A DNA stretch of 17,894 bases from Methanimicrococcus sp. (GTDB lineage: Archaea > Halobacteriota > Methanosarcinia > Methanosarcinales > Methanosarcinaceae): NCBI GenBank assembly GCA_009783635.1, contig WRDC01000014.1, positions 1 to 17,894 on the forward strand, given 5' to 3'. Position numbers and translations under genes: made by a program. Position 1 is the stretch's first letter; each line of letters starts with the position of its first letter. The notes beneath the pieces are model-generated. The model saw only the letters and a program-made list of their open reading frames with translations, was not told the origin of the DNA and did no database searches. Positions 1 through 7,493 of this stretch are shown piece by piece.

Positions 1-224
1 ATTTTAAAATTTGATTTGATTTATAAATCTTTTTCCCCACAACAGTAATTAAAGACATAATTAAGACATGGTTAATATAGATTATCAATCAATCCGGAAA
101 AATCCGAAAAAACAGACCTATTCTTCTTAACTCTTTTTCTTAACTCTTCTTCTTAACTTTTCTTCTTAACTCTTCTTCTTAAACCGGCGGCAAATCTTTC
201 AGTCATCTTTTATAAAAAAATGAA
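1..224. other. Non-coding AT-rich stretch left of the DUF424 gene
   Basis: I see no convincing gene here. The stretch holds an AT-rich palindromic TATA-like element at about 18-29 (GATTTATAAATC), which could be a promoter pointing left, out of the window, for a minus-strand gene. Further right is a pyrimidine-rich 13-bp tandem repeat, listed separately. The stretch lies downstream of the mcm-DUF424 unit, so that transcript should end in it. No hairpin terminator for that transcript was seen. Confidence 0.5.
124..183. repeat. 13-bp pyrimidine-rich tandem repeat
   Basis: The motif TTAAC begins at 127, 140, 153 and 166, and a variant TTAAA begins at 179. The spacing is exactly 13 bp, and the consensus unit is TTAACTCTTCTTC. 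One strand is almost pure pyrimidine. A period of 13 is not a multiple of three and no ORF spans it, so it is non-coding. It lies downstream of the DUF424 stop codon. On the minus strand it is purine-rich, so it is not a T-tract terminator for that gene. Confidence 0.85.
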
Positions 225-515
225 TTAAAGAGTGAAGTAAATCGCGTGCGGCACATCGCCGAAATAAATGACCGCACTCGGGTCAACGATGCCGCATTTG
301 AAGGCGCAGTCAATTGCTTTTTTTCCGATGATATTTGCCGTTGTCGCTTCGCAAAGTAAGCTCATGACCGTTTCTTCATCGGCTTCTTCTCCCAAGTAAA
401 AGGAAGCGTTCACCGTGATTTCGCACGTCTCATTTTTCAAATGCCGGCCGACCAGTTCGCGGTCACAGACGGCGACCATGAAATGTTTTTCAGACCTGTG
501 GATTTTAACGTACAT
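225..515 (-). CDS. DUF424 family protein
   Basis: A 96-residue protein starting MYVKIHRSEKHFMVAVCD, which I recognise as the archaeal DUF424 family. These are short proteins of unknown biochemical role that are widely conserved in archaea and often sit beside replication or translation genes. The length is normal for the family. It has no signal peptide or membrane segment, and an acidic middle (GEEADEE, about residues 42-48). The start is supported by a GGAG ribosome site about 7 nt upstream of the ATG. It lies only 25 nt after the mcm stop codon on the same strand, so co-transcription with mcm is likely. No function can be assigned beyond this association. Confidence 0.8.
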   Translation of the reverse strand: MYVKIHRSEKHFMVAVCDRELVGRHLKNETCEITVNASFYLGEEADEETVMSLLCEATTANIIGKKAIDCAFKCGIVDPSAVIYFGDVPHAIYFTL

Positions 516-540
516 CTTTTTTCTCCGTTTATTTGGGTTT

Positions 541-2643
541 TCAGCGGCGGACCGGCTTTAAGTGGTCCAAATCGGGCATGATGATATCTCCGCGGCGGTT
601 CATCTGTTCAATCATGACATCCATTTCTTCGGCGGGAATGCCGGATTTTCCGGCCTCGGCATAGACCTCTTTCTTCGGGGCTTTGCCGCCGGCGTTTCGC
701 TCTGAAATTGTTTTGATAATATCTTTAATAATTTGGATTTTGTCGCGCTGCGATTTGCTGATGCCCACTGAAATCATGTCGGCGTCCATCATTCCTGTTT
801 CCGGGTCGATGCCGACGTTTTTCAAACATTCCATGGTGATGTCGGTCGTCCGAATCGCGTCTTCCATGGTGACGCGGTTGCTCAGGCGGACGCGCGCGCT
901 GGATTCGGCCAAGCGGATCAGCGCTTCCAGCTGACGGGCCGTCACCGGAACGGGCATATTTTTGCCTTCGCCTTGTTTTCGGAGGCTTGTGTAAAAGTCT
1001 GTCAGGTGGTTCCGCGCCTCTTTATCCATGATCGGGTAAATGTTTCTTCTGGAATAGGCCACATATTTGCGCAAAAGCTCCGGCTCAATTTCAGGCACGA
1101 TGTTGATCATCTGCTCATCAATGTATTCCTGCGTGATTCCCGATGAGGAAATGTTGCTTTTGTGCTGCAAAAGTTCTCCGGCGTAGTGCGTCTGAATCAC
1201 GTGGGTCGCGATTTTGCTGTCGATTGCGCTTTCGGGGATGTCGAGCAAAACGAAAATCAAATCAAAACGGGACAGCAGTGTCGGCGGCATATCGATCTGG
1301 TTCGCCAGACTTTCGTAACGGTTGAACCGGCCGTACACCGGGTTGGCGGCGCCGAGAACGGCGCACCGGGATTTTAAAGTGGCGATGATGCCGGCTTTGG
1401 CAATGCTGATGGTTTGCTGTTCCATCGCTTCGTGCAGGGAGCTTTTGTCTTCATCGCGCATTTTGTCCATTTCGTCAACGGCCGCAATACCCATGTCGGC
1501 CATGACAAATGCGCCGCCTTCGATTGTCCAGCGCCCGTCGCCGAGTTCATCCCGGACGGCGGCGGCCGTCAAACCGCTCGCGGACGCGCTTTTGCCTGAG
1601 GCGAAAACGCCGCGCGGGGAGAGTTTGACAATGTAGCGGAGCAACTGACTTTTCGCAACGCCGGGGTCGCCGACAAGGATGACGTGAATATCTCCGCGCG
1701 TCCGGGTCCCGTCGGGGAACTGTTTGACAACGCCTGAAAACAGCTGGTACATCAGCGCGCGCTTCACGTGCTCGTTGCCGTAAATGGTCGGCGCGATAGA
1801 CGCAACGATTTTGTCATAAATATGAGGGTCCCGGCTGAGCTCTAAAATCCGTTCCTCTTCTTCGGCGGTGATGTCGAGCTCGTCATATTCCTGATCCAGA
1901 CGTTCAATGGAGTTGGCTTCCAAAATCAAATCGTAAGATGTGGATTTGCCTTCGCGGAGCGAGCGCGGAACGGAGCGGAGAATGCCGTTGATAATGACGC
2001 GGTCGCCCGGAGAAATCTGTCCCGTCAGGTCGTCGGCAAAATTAATTTCAATGCTTTGCGGGTTGGAACCGCCTTTTAAGCTTTCGGGCGACTCCTGTAT
2101 CTGTCCTTTTTGTGAGTCGATAAATTCCGATTGTTCCGTGACAAGCTTAAAGGGGCCGCGTTTGCCGCAGTTTTCATTCTCGCAGCCGGAATACGGCTCA
2201 TCCAGCTTGTTTCCGGGCTGTTCGACAAAAGTGACCGTATCGCAGCGCATACATTTGAACGCCGCCTTTACAATGCGCGGGCGGACTTCGGTTGCCCGCC
2301 GGATCATGCCTTCGACAGCGGTGAATTTGGATAAGTGTTTGCTCCGGAGGTCGCGGATTGGAATACGGTTGGGAATATTGATGATACGGATGTGCGCACT
2401 GTCCAGCTTTTTCATAATGGGCAGGTCCATATCTTTGAGAGCGGTTTCCAGCGAGTGAATCACTGTTTCCGGATTTTCAATTAAGTCGCGGGCAATATTG
2501 CGGTCAAAAATTTCCAATTTGTCGTAATTGACCGTCAGGCTTCGCTTATCGGGGTAACTGTTGGCCAGCTCCAAGACATCGTCTTGGTAATACCGCTTTA
2601 AAAAGTCCTTTAATTTTTTATTCCATTTTTCGTCAACGGCCAT
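541..2643 (-). CDS. mcm: Replicative DNA helicase MCM
   Basis: A 700-residue minichromosome maintenance protein, the hexameric 3'-5' helicase of archaeal replication forks. The N-terminal domain carries a zinc site with Cys131, Cys134, Cys154 and Cys159, followed by the OB region. The AAA+ core shows Walker A GDPGVAKS (325-332), Walker B AAVDEMDK (387-394; Asp390-Glu391), sensor-1 Asn434 and the arginine finger in LLSRFD (Arg459). A winged-helix region ends the protein. All key residues are present and the length is normal, so it should be active. The ATG at 2643 has no strong Shine-Dalgarno sequence. An AT-rich TATA-like element lies at about 2732-2741. It is followed by the DUF424 gene in the same direction. 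Confidence 0.97.
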   Translation of the reverse strand: MAVDEKWNKKLKDFLKRYYQDDVLELANSYPDKRSLTVNYDKLEIFDRNIARDLIENPETVIHSLETALKDMDLPIMKKLDSAHIRIINIPNRIPIRDLRSKHLSKFTAVEGMIRRATEVRPRIVKAAFKCMRCDTVTFVEQPGNKLDEPYSGCENENCGKRGPFKLVTEQSEFIDSQKGQIQESPESLKGGSNPQSIEINFADDLTGQISPGDRVIINGILRSVPRSLREGKSTSYDLILEANSIERLDQEYDELDITAEEEERILELSRDPHIYDKIVASIAPTIYGNEHVKRALMYQLFSGVVKQFPDGTRTRGDIHVILVGDPGVAKSQLLRYIVKLSPRGVFASGKSASASGLTAAAVRDELGDGRWTIEGGAFVMADMGIAAVDEMDKMRDEDKSSLHEAMEQQTISIAKAGIIATLKSRCAVLGAANPVYGRFNRYESLANQIDMPPTLLSRFDLIFVLLDIPESAIDSKIATHVIQTHYAGELLQHKSNISSSGITQEYIDEQMINIVPEIEPELLRKYVAYSRRNIYPIMDKEARNHLTDFYTSLRKQGEGKNMPVPVTARQLEALIRLAESSARVRLSNRVTMEDAIRTTDITMECLKNVGIDPETGMMDADMISVGISKSQRDKIQIIKDIIKTISERNAGGKAPKKEVYAEAGKSGIPAEEMDVMIEQMNRRGDIIMPDLDHLKPVRR

Positions 2644-2888
2644 GGTATCACAAAAAATTTCAAAAATTGAGTTTCGTTCGGGAAGTCATTAGGAAGGAAA
2701 TAAATGTTCCAATCCCATGATAAACCTTTTTAAAATATCAAAAAAGAATGAAATTTCGGGGCTGTCAATCCTGCCGCCGTCAGGGATGAAACGATTCGGT
2801 TTTGCCGTTTGACTTAAAAGTATTTATATGAAAAACGGTATTACACAAAACAGTCAAACTCCCTTTAAGTTGACAAATCAATTTCCGT
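2644..2888. promoter_or_regulatory. Divergent spacer between mcm and tRNA-Ser
   Basis: This stretch separates the minus-strand mcm gene from the plus-strand tRNA gene. On the minus strand, ATTTTAAAA at about 2732-2741 is a plausible TATA box for mcm, giving a leader of roughly 65 nt. On the plus strand, the AT-rich segment around 2816-2829 (AAAAGTATTTATATG) is a plausible TATA box for the tRNA, implying a short 5' leader removed by RNase P. No gene was found here; only ORFs of about a dozen codons occur. Confidence 0.45.
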
Positions 2889-2971
2889 GCCCGGTTAGTC
2901 TAGCGGTAAGGCGGTGGTCTCGAAAACCACTTCTTCTTCGAAGAGCGCAAGTTCAAATCCTGCATCGGGCG
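2889..2971 (+). tRNA. tRNA-Ser (anticodon CGA)
   Basis: The sequence folds as a class II tRNA. The acceptor stem is 2889-2895 with 2964-2970 (one G-U pair) and the discriminator is G2971, as expected for serine. The D arm has a 3-bp stem and an AGCGGTAA loop. The anticodon stem is 2914-2918 with 2926-2930, with the seven-base loop CTCGAAA placing CGA at 2921-2923. The long variable arm at 2931-2946 contains a CTTC/GAAG hairpin and is diagnostic of Ser/Leu. The T loop is TTCAAAT at 2952-2958. CCA is not encoded. The T stem has one A·C mismatch (2950 with 2960). A T-rich stretch follows, suited to archaeal termination. Confidence 0.93.
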
Positions 2972-3219
2972 CTATTTTCTTTTCAATTTCATTCAGTTTT
3001 GAATTTTTTAATTTTGAGTTTCTTTTGTTTGCTCTTTCCCTTTTTCCTTTAAATCAGGCTTTGCACGAAACGTCCATATGTTGTTGATATAGGCTTTGCG
3101 CCAGTGAAAGAATATCTGAAATGACAAATTCGGTCATGCGGGAATTCATATAGGGTAAAGTTATATATCTCAACATTAAGTTTTTAAGCACGAGTAGATA
3201 AATTTAAAAAGTGAGATGT
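2972..3219. other. AT-rich spacer after tRNA-Ser with promoter for the small ORF
   Basis: T-rich runs just after the tRNA (about 2974-3050) probably terminate its transcript. Further on, TTATATAT at about 3162-3169 is a plausible TATA box for the small ORF that starts at 3220. A 31-codon minus-strand ORF at 3054-3149 exists but has no ribosome site and no recognisable similarity. Base composition is visibly more AT-rich than in the flanking genes. Confidence 0.4.
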
Positions 3220-3438
3220 ATGACACAATTTAGGTATACTGAAAAGTCCAAGAGTATTGACTCTGTCATGAAAGACTTTAAAGTTGTTCCATATCCTGAA
3301 GTCTCCAAAACATTGGACGAGGCGACTCGAAAAACCCTTCAAGCTTATTATGAAGCTAAAGCAGTTTCCGGCCAAAATAACACTCCTAAAAAAGCAGCTG
3401 CGGGTCAAAATAAAACTCTTAAAAAATCTAAAGCTTGA
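3220..3438 (+). CDS. Small putative antitoxin-like protein
   Basis: A 72-residue basic protein beginning MTQFRYTEKSKS. I prefer the ATG at 3220 over the in-frame GTG at 3211, because that GTG is part of a GTGAG ribosome-binding sequence (3211-3215) just upstream of the ATG. The N-terminal half looks like a folded domain (DSVMKDFKVVPYPEVSKTLD). The tail contains an imperfect internal duplication (SGQNNTPKK / AGQNKTLKK). I do not recognise the family. It sits directly upstream of a broken zeta-toxin-like P-loop ORF in the same direction, with a 39-nt gap. That order and size are typical of an antitoxin, so the role is inferred from position only. Confidence 0.5.
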   Translation: MTQFRYTEKSKSIDSVMKDFKVVPYPEVSKTLDEATRKTLQAYYEAKAVSGQNNTPKKAAAGQNKTLKKSKA

Positions 3439-3477
3439 CCGAAATAATCTGAGAAACATCCGACAATAAACAAGTTG

Positions 3478-3582
3478 ATGTGGATGAGTTTTTCTAAAGA
3501 AATTTATGTTTTTGCGAGACCAAATGGTTCGGGTAAATCTACTGTCATCAAATATTATATCAAAGACCCTCTTTCGATGTAA
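3478..3582 (+). pseudogene. Truncated zeta-toxin-like P-loop ATPase fragment
   Basis: A 34-codon ORF too short to be a normal gene. Its sequence contains KEIYVFARPNGSGKSTVIKYY, which matches the N-terminus of the zeta-toxin-like 'predicted ABC-type ATPase' family (COG4185 type), where a beta strand leads into a GPNGSGKST Walker A loop. Full-length members are roughly 160-200 residues. Here translation stops 14 codons after the P-loop lysine, and the first glycine of the P-loop is replaced by Arg (ARPNGSGKS). A second possible start is the ATG at 3484. Both defects point to a dead toxin gene. I could not follow the homology past the stop in another frame. The short ORF just upstream is the candidate partner. 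Confidence 0.65.
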
Positions 3583-3677
3583 TCATTCAAATGATTCTGT
3601 TTATTTTTTAGCTTTTCGTGCCAAGTTTTCAAATCAAGAACTTTTATATAGGCTCGCTTTCATAAAATAGATTCAGA
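3583..3677 (+). promoter_or_regulatory. Promoter region of the HTH regulator gene
   Basis: CTTTTATATA at 3641-3650 is a good archaeal TATA box. The expected start of transcription, about 25 nt downstream, falls within a few bases of the ATG at 3678. No Shine-Dalgarno sequence precedes that ATG, so the gene is probably translated from a leaderless or nearly leaderless mRNA. At 3581-3596 there is a perfect 7-bp inverted repeat (AATCATT/AATGATT) with a 2-nt centre, overlapping the stop of the toxin fragment. Confidence 0.55.
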
Positions 3678-4727
3678 ATGTCTCGAGATGTCCTTGTCGA
3701 CCAAACCATAGAAATTCTCCGCCATGCCGGTTTCTTGGTTTCGGACCGCTGCGATATTCGCCCCCGCAGTTTTGATATTGCCGCCCGCCGAGGCGACACC
3801 TTGCTTTTGTGCAAAATCCTTCAAAACGTTGACGGTTTGACCGAAGAAACGGCAAGCGAAATGCAATTGCTGGCCGAAATCCTCGGCGGAACGCCGCTTG
3901 TTATCGGGGAAAAAACCCGCGACCAGATGTTTGAAGACGGCGTCATTTATATGCGCTACAAAATCGTGGCCGTCAACATTCAGACTTTTTATGATTATTT
4001 CATCGAAGGCGTCACACCGTTCGTGTCGGCTTCCCCCGGCGGTCTTTATGTGCCCGTCAACGGAAGCGCTTTGAAAGAAGCGCGCCTTGAAAATAATTTA
4101 TCTCTCGGCTCACTTGCCGGAATCGTCGGCGTCTCGCGCCGGACGATCAGCAAATACGAGGATGAAGGTATGCACGCGTCTATTGATACGGTTTTAATGC
4201 TTGAGGATTTGCTTCACATCGAGTTGGCGCAGCCGATCGACCTTCTGAATCCGGCGGTTTTGACCCACCCGAAGAAACACGAGGCGGAATCCCAACAGGC
4301 TTTCGGAAAAACCGCCGCCTCCGACTTTTCACCGCCCGCACCGTCCAAAGTCGGCGGAACAGCGGCGACCGGCAAGGATTCACCGGAGACCGTCGCGGGA
4401 AATGAGCTTTTATCTTACGTTTCCACGCTCGGCTTCGATGTCAAAGCAACAGACCACGCGCCGTTCAAAGCGGTTTCAAAAGACAAAAACTCCGTCATTT
4501 TAACGGGCGCGGGCAAATACAACCCGACCATTATCAAACGCGCTCACCTGATGAGCAGCATTTCCGACGTTTTTCAAACGGAATCTGTCTATTTAATCGA
4601 CGGCAATTCCAAAGTTAAATCGGTCGAAAGCACCGCTTTCATTGAGAAAAAAGAACTCGTCAAAATGAACGGTCCCGAAGAACTGATCGAAACAATCGAA
4701 GAGCGTAAAGTCCCCGAAAAAAAATGA
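3678..4727 (+). CDS. Archaeal HTH-type transcriptional regulatory protein
   Basis: A 349-residue protein of the archaeal family usually annotated 'putative HTH-type transcriptional regulatory protein'. Residues 1-125 form an N-terminal alpha/beta domain with a pattern (RSFDIAARRGDTLLLCKI, 30-47) reminiscent of the restriction-endonuclease-like fold, without an obvious intact catalytic set. Residues 130-185 are a Cro/C1-type helix-turn-helix (LSLGSLAGIVGVSRRTISKYE). A Pro/Ala/Gly-rich linker (about 200-240) joins a C-terminal alpha/beta domain (245-325). The targets are unknown. It is transcribed alone from its own TATA box and converges on metG. Codon use is GC-richer than in the preceding toxin-antitoxin remnant. 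Confidence 0.85.
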   Translation: MSRDVLVDQTIEILRHAGFLVSDRCDIRPRSFDIAARRGDTLLLCKILQNVDGLTEETASEMQLLAEILGGTPLVIGEKTRDQMFEDGVIYMRYKIVAVNIQTFYDYFIEGVTPFVSASPGGLYVPVNGSALKEARLENNLSLGSLAGIVGVSRRTISKYEDEGMHASIDTVLMLEDLLHIELAQPIDLLNPAVLTHPKKHEAESQQAFGKTAASDFSPPAPSKVGGTAATGKDSPETVAGNELLSYVSTLGFDVKATDHAPFKAVSKDKNSVILTGAGKYNPTIIKRAHLMSSISDVFQTESVYLIDGNSKVKSVESTAFIEKKELVKMNGPEELIETIEERKVPEKK

Positions 4728-4914
4728 CCCCTCTGTCAATCCGCTGAATATTTGCCTTCATTTTGTCTGTTCCGAGAACACGGGAGCGGGTCAGGGGGAT
4801 GGAAAAAAAGGCGGAAACGGGGAGGCTGGTATTACCGTCTTCGTTCGCTTTTTTTATTTTTTTTATTTTTTTACTTTTTTACTTTTTTTATTTTTTTATT
4901 TTTTTATTAACAGG
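4728..4914. terminator. Convergent spacer with long T-rich tract
   Basis: Between the two convergent stop codons there is no gene. From about 4849 to 4908 the plus strand is a near-continuous run of about eight T(6-8)A/C units with a period near 8 bp. Archaeal RNA polymerase terminates at T-rich stretches, so this should end the HTH-regulator transcript. For metG, transcribed the other way, it is an A-rich tract, and I see no comparable terminator on the minus strand. Confidence 0.6.
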
Positions 4915-7170
4915 TTAACAAATTTTCGACCCGGGTCCGAGCTCTTGGTCCGGCTCCAACAGCGACACTTTTCCGCTGCCGTCATCCGCCGCCAAAATCA
5001 TGCCCTGCGACTGAACGCCGCAGAGTTTGGCGGGTTTTAAATTGACAATCACGCAGACGGTTTTACCGATAAGGTCTTCCGCTTCATAATAGGCGCGAAT
5101 GCCTGAAACGATCTGTCTCGGCGCGTCTTCGCCGACATCGACCATGATTTTGTAAAGCTTTGTTGACTTTTCGATCGTTTCTGCGGAAAGGATTTTTCCG
5201 ACTTTGATTTGAGCCCTAAAGAAATCGTCGATTGAGATTTCGGGCAATAATTCCGCTTTTGGTTCTTCATTTTCCATGCTTTTCTCTCCGGCGGCGCGGG
5301 CAGAGTCCGGCGCGCTTTTGCCGCTGTCCTCTTTCGGGGCGCTCCCCTCTATCGGGGCGCTCCCCTCTATCGGGGCGCTCGTCTTTTTATCGCTCATCTT
5401 TTTATCGCTCGCCTTTTTATCGCTTTTCTTTTTATCGCCGTTTTCGTCGGGAAGTTTTTCCCCGTCGGGTATCAATCCGGCCTCTTTCATTGCCAAATAA
5501 ACGCGCTTTTTGGCGATTTCAGCCATTTCCGCAATTTTGTCATCTTCCAGTTTCGTAAACAAAATTTCGGGTTTACCTAAGCCTGATCCCGGAACCAGAG
5601 GCACAAGCGCTTCTTCGTAGAGAACGCTGGCCACTTGGCTCGAAAGACCCAATTGTTCCCAAGCCTCCTGCATCTTTCCGGGCGCAACCGGCTCGAAAAG
5701 GACCGCCAGCGCTTTGACAAGCTGAAGACAATTGTAAACAACACCGCCGCACTTCTCTTTATCGGTTTTGATCAGCGCCCACGGTTCATGAGACTGGAAA
5801 TAAGTGTTTGAAAAAGATGCGAGTTCCATCACAATGTCCGTGTATTTTTTGAATTCGTATTCCAAAAGCGCGTCAACGGCCTCTGTGGTCGTCGCTTTGA
5901 TCCGGTTTTCAATTTCCGGCTCCACCGTTCCTTTGGGGATTTCGCCGAAATTTTTGGAAGCGAACAGAAGGGAGCGGTAGAACAAATTGCCGAGAACCGC
6001 CACAAGCTCCGAGTTGACCTTCTCCTGAAGCATCTCCCATCCGAAGTTCAGGTCTTTGGTGTGAGAAGTGTAACCGGCCAAATAGTAGCGGAGCAAATCG
6101 GGATGGAATCCGTGGTCTAAATAATCCTCGCCGACCCAAACAACATAACCGCGGCTCTTTGAGAATTTTTTATCATCGATTTTTACCATTCCGGAAGCCA
6201 CGATATCTGTCGGGAGTGAGTAGCCGGCGCCTTTCAGCATGGCCGGCCAAAAAATACAGTGATGGTAAACAATGTCGCCGCCGATAAAGTGAACGATTTC
6301 AGAGTCCTGCCCGTTTTCATCCGCCGGCGCCTTCCAAAACTTTTCCCAAGAAGAGCCGGTTTTTTCCGCCCACTCTTCGGTAAAAGCGATATAACCGATC
6401 GGCGCGTCCACCCAGACGTACACGACCAATCCTTCCGCGCCCGGAAACAAAACACCCCAGTCCATATTTCTGGTAATGCACCAGTCTTCCAGCCCCTGCG
6501 TCACCCAGCCTTTCGCGTAATTGACGGCATTGTCCGTTCCGCGGAGTGTTTCCAAATACCTTTTCAAAAAGCCGTCAAATTCGGACAGCTTGAAAAAACG
6601 GTGCTCCTGATTCCTGTATTCCGCCGGATTCTTGCAAACGGCGCATCTCGGGTCGATCAGTTCTCCCGGGTACAGCGGCTTTCCGCAGCCTTGGTCGCAT
6701 TCGTCGCCGCGCGCGATTTTGCTGCAGTGCGGGCAGGCGCCTTCAACATACCGGTCCGGCAAAAAGCGGTCGCAGTGCGGGCAGTAAGCAATGTCAATGT
6801 TTTTCGAATACACGTGGCCGCCGTCAATGAGTTTCTGAACGATGTCCGTCGTCCTGTTGTGGTTTTCGGGGTCGTCCGTCGTCCCGAAAGCGTCAAAATG
6901 AACGCCCATGCGGCTGAAAATTTTCAAAAAGTGATCATGATAGACAGCGATGAGTTCCTTGGGCGTCACGCCTTCTTTTTCAGCGTTAACGACAATGGGG
7001 GTTCCGTGGGTGTCGGAGCCGCAAATGAAGACAACTTCACGTCCCTGCTTTCTTTGGGAACGAACGTAAATGTCCGCCGGCACATAAGTGCGCATGTGAC
7101 CGAGATGCGCCATTCCGTTTGCGTACGGGAGCCCGCAAGTGACAATCATCGGTTTTTTCTCGGGTTTCAT
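4915..7170 (-). CDS. metG: Methionyl-tRNA synthetase
   Basis: A 751-residue class I aminoacyl-tRNA synthetase that charges tRNA-Met. The HIGH motif is HLGHM (22-26) and the KMSKS loop is KFSKS (335-339). Two zinc knuckles lie in the inserted domain (Cys130/133, Cys146/149, Cys158/162, Cys176/179), as in archaeal and E. coli-type enzymes. After the anticodon-binding domain comes a hydrophilic low-complexity linker (about 577-637) of SDKK and SAPIEG repeats. An EMAP/Trbp111-like tRNA-binding OB domain (about 645-751) is fused to the C-terminus. The ATG at 7170 has a GAGAGGT ribosome site about 9 nt upstream, and a TATA box TTTTATAAAT lies at 7231-7240 (minus strand). Confidence 0.97.
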   Translation of the reverse strand: MKPEKKPMIVTCGLPYANGMAHLGHMRTYVPADIYVRSQRKQGREVVFICGSDTHGTPIVVNAEKEGVTPKELIAVYHDHFLKIFSRMGVHFDAFGTTDDPENHNRTTDIVQKLIDGGHVYSKNIDIAYCPHCDRFLPDRYVEGACPHCSKIARGDECDQGCGKPLYPGELIDPRCAVCKNPAEYRNQEHRFFKLSEFDGFLKRYLETLRGTDNAVNYAKGWVTQGLEDWCITRNMDWGVLFPGAEGLVVYVWVDAPIGYIAFTEEWAEKTGSSWEKFWKAPADENGQDSEIVHFIGGDIVYHHCIFWPAMLKGAGYSLPTDIVASGMVKIDDKKFSKSRGYVVWVGEDYLDHGFHPDLLRYYLAGYTSHTKDLNFGWEMLQEKVNSELVAVLGNLFYRSLLFASKNFGEIPKGTVEPEIENRIKATTTEAVDALLEYEFKKYTDIVMELASFSNTYFQSHEPWALIKTDKEKCGGVVYNCLQLVKALAVLFEPVAPGKMQEAWEQLGLSSQVASVLYEEALVPLVPGSGLGKPEILFTKLEDDKIAEMAEIAKKRVYLAMKEAGLIPDGEKLPDENGDKKKSDKKASDKKMSDKKTSAPIEGSAPIEGSAPKEDSGKSAPDSARAAGEKSMENEEPKAELLPEISIDDFFRAQIKVGKILSAETIEKSTKLYKIMVDVGEDAPRQIVSGIRAYYEAEDLIGKTVCVIVNLKPAKLCGVQSQGMILAADDGSGKVSLLEPDQELGPGSKIC
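5336..5442 (-). repeat. In-frame tandem repeats inside the metG linker
   Basis: Two neighbouring arrays lie within the coding sequence. An 18-bp unit starting GGGGCGCTCCCC occurs at 5336, 5354 and partly 5372, encoding SAPIEG repeats. A 15-bp unit starting CTTTTTATCG occurs at 5383, 5398, 5413 and 5428, encoding SDKK-type repeats. Both periods are multiples of three, so copy-number change keeps the reading frame. The encoded segment is a charged, presumably unstructured tether between the catalytic body and the C-terminal tRNA-binding domain. Confidence 0.85.
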
Positions 7171-7225
7171 TTTATTGACCTCTCATTTCTATTATTTTAA
7201 TCGTGAATGGTTGTTATGAAGTGCG

Positions 7226-7245
7226 CCCGAATTTATAAAATTTTG
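7226..7245 (-). promoter_or_regulatory. Probable metG promoter (TATA box)
   Basis: On the minus strand the sequence CAAAATTTTATAAATTCGG contains a strong archaeal TATA box at 7231-7240. It would start transcription near 7210, leaving a leader of about 40 nt that includes the GAGAGGT ribosome site of metG. Confidence 0.6.
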
Positions 7246-7278
7246 TATGGGTCTCTTCTTTCGCCCGCCCGATTTGCC

Positions 7279-7470
7279 GGTTTGATTCTTTCGATTTGAT
7301 TTCGATTTGATTTCGATTTGATTTCGATTTGATTTCGGTTTGAATTTCGGTTTGAATTTCGATTTGAATTTCGGTTTGGTTTGATTTCGGTTTGGTTTGA
7401 TTTCGGTTTGGTTTCGGTTTGGTTTCGGTTTGTTTCGGTTTGATTTCGGTTTGATTTCGGTTTGATTCTT
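7279..7470. repeat. ~11-bp GATTTGATTTC / GGTTTC tandem repeat
   Basis: The C of the TTCG/TTTCG step falls at 7292, 7303, 7314, 7325, 7336, 7348, 7360, 7372, 7388, 7404, 7415, 7426, 7436, 7447 and 7458. Spacing is mostly 11 bp, with 12-, 16- and one 10-bp exceptions. The units are variants of GATTTGATTTC and GGTTTGGTTTC. It fills the divergent spacer between the metG and sppA promoters. A 91-codon ORF on the minus strand runs through it from a TTG with no ribosome site, and its translation is only repeat-derived Asn/Lys/Gln/Glu. I regard that ORF as fortuitous. Confidence 0.85.
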
Positions 7471-7493
7471 CCGGTTTTGGGTTATACAACCGA

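Noticed and set aside
3054..3149. 31-codon minus-strand ORF downstream of tRNA-Ser, considered as an integrase remnant
   Set aside because: No tyrosine-recombinase motif, no ribosome site, and no repeat of the tRNA 3' end (att site) could be found downstream.
6259..7200. 313-codon plus-strand ORF opposite metG
   Set aside because: It is an antisense shadow of metG, whose motifs and zinc knuckles are all in the minus-strand frame.
7214..7489. 91-codon minus-strand ORF in the metG-sppA spacer
   Set aside because: It starts at a TTG, consists almost wholly of the 11-bp repeat, and covers the metG TATA box and leader. Composition and position indicate chance.
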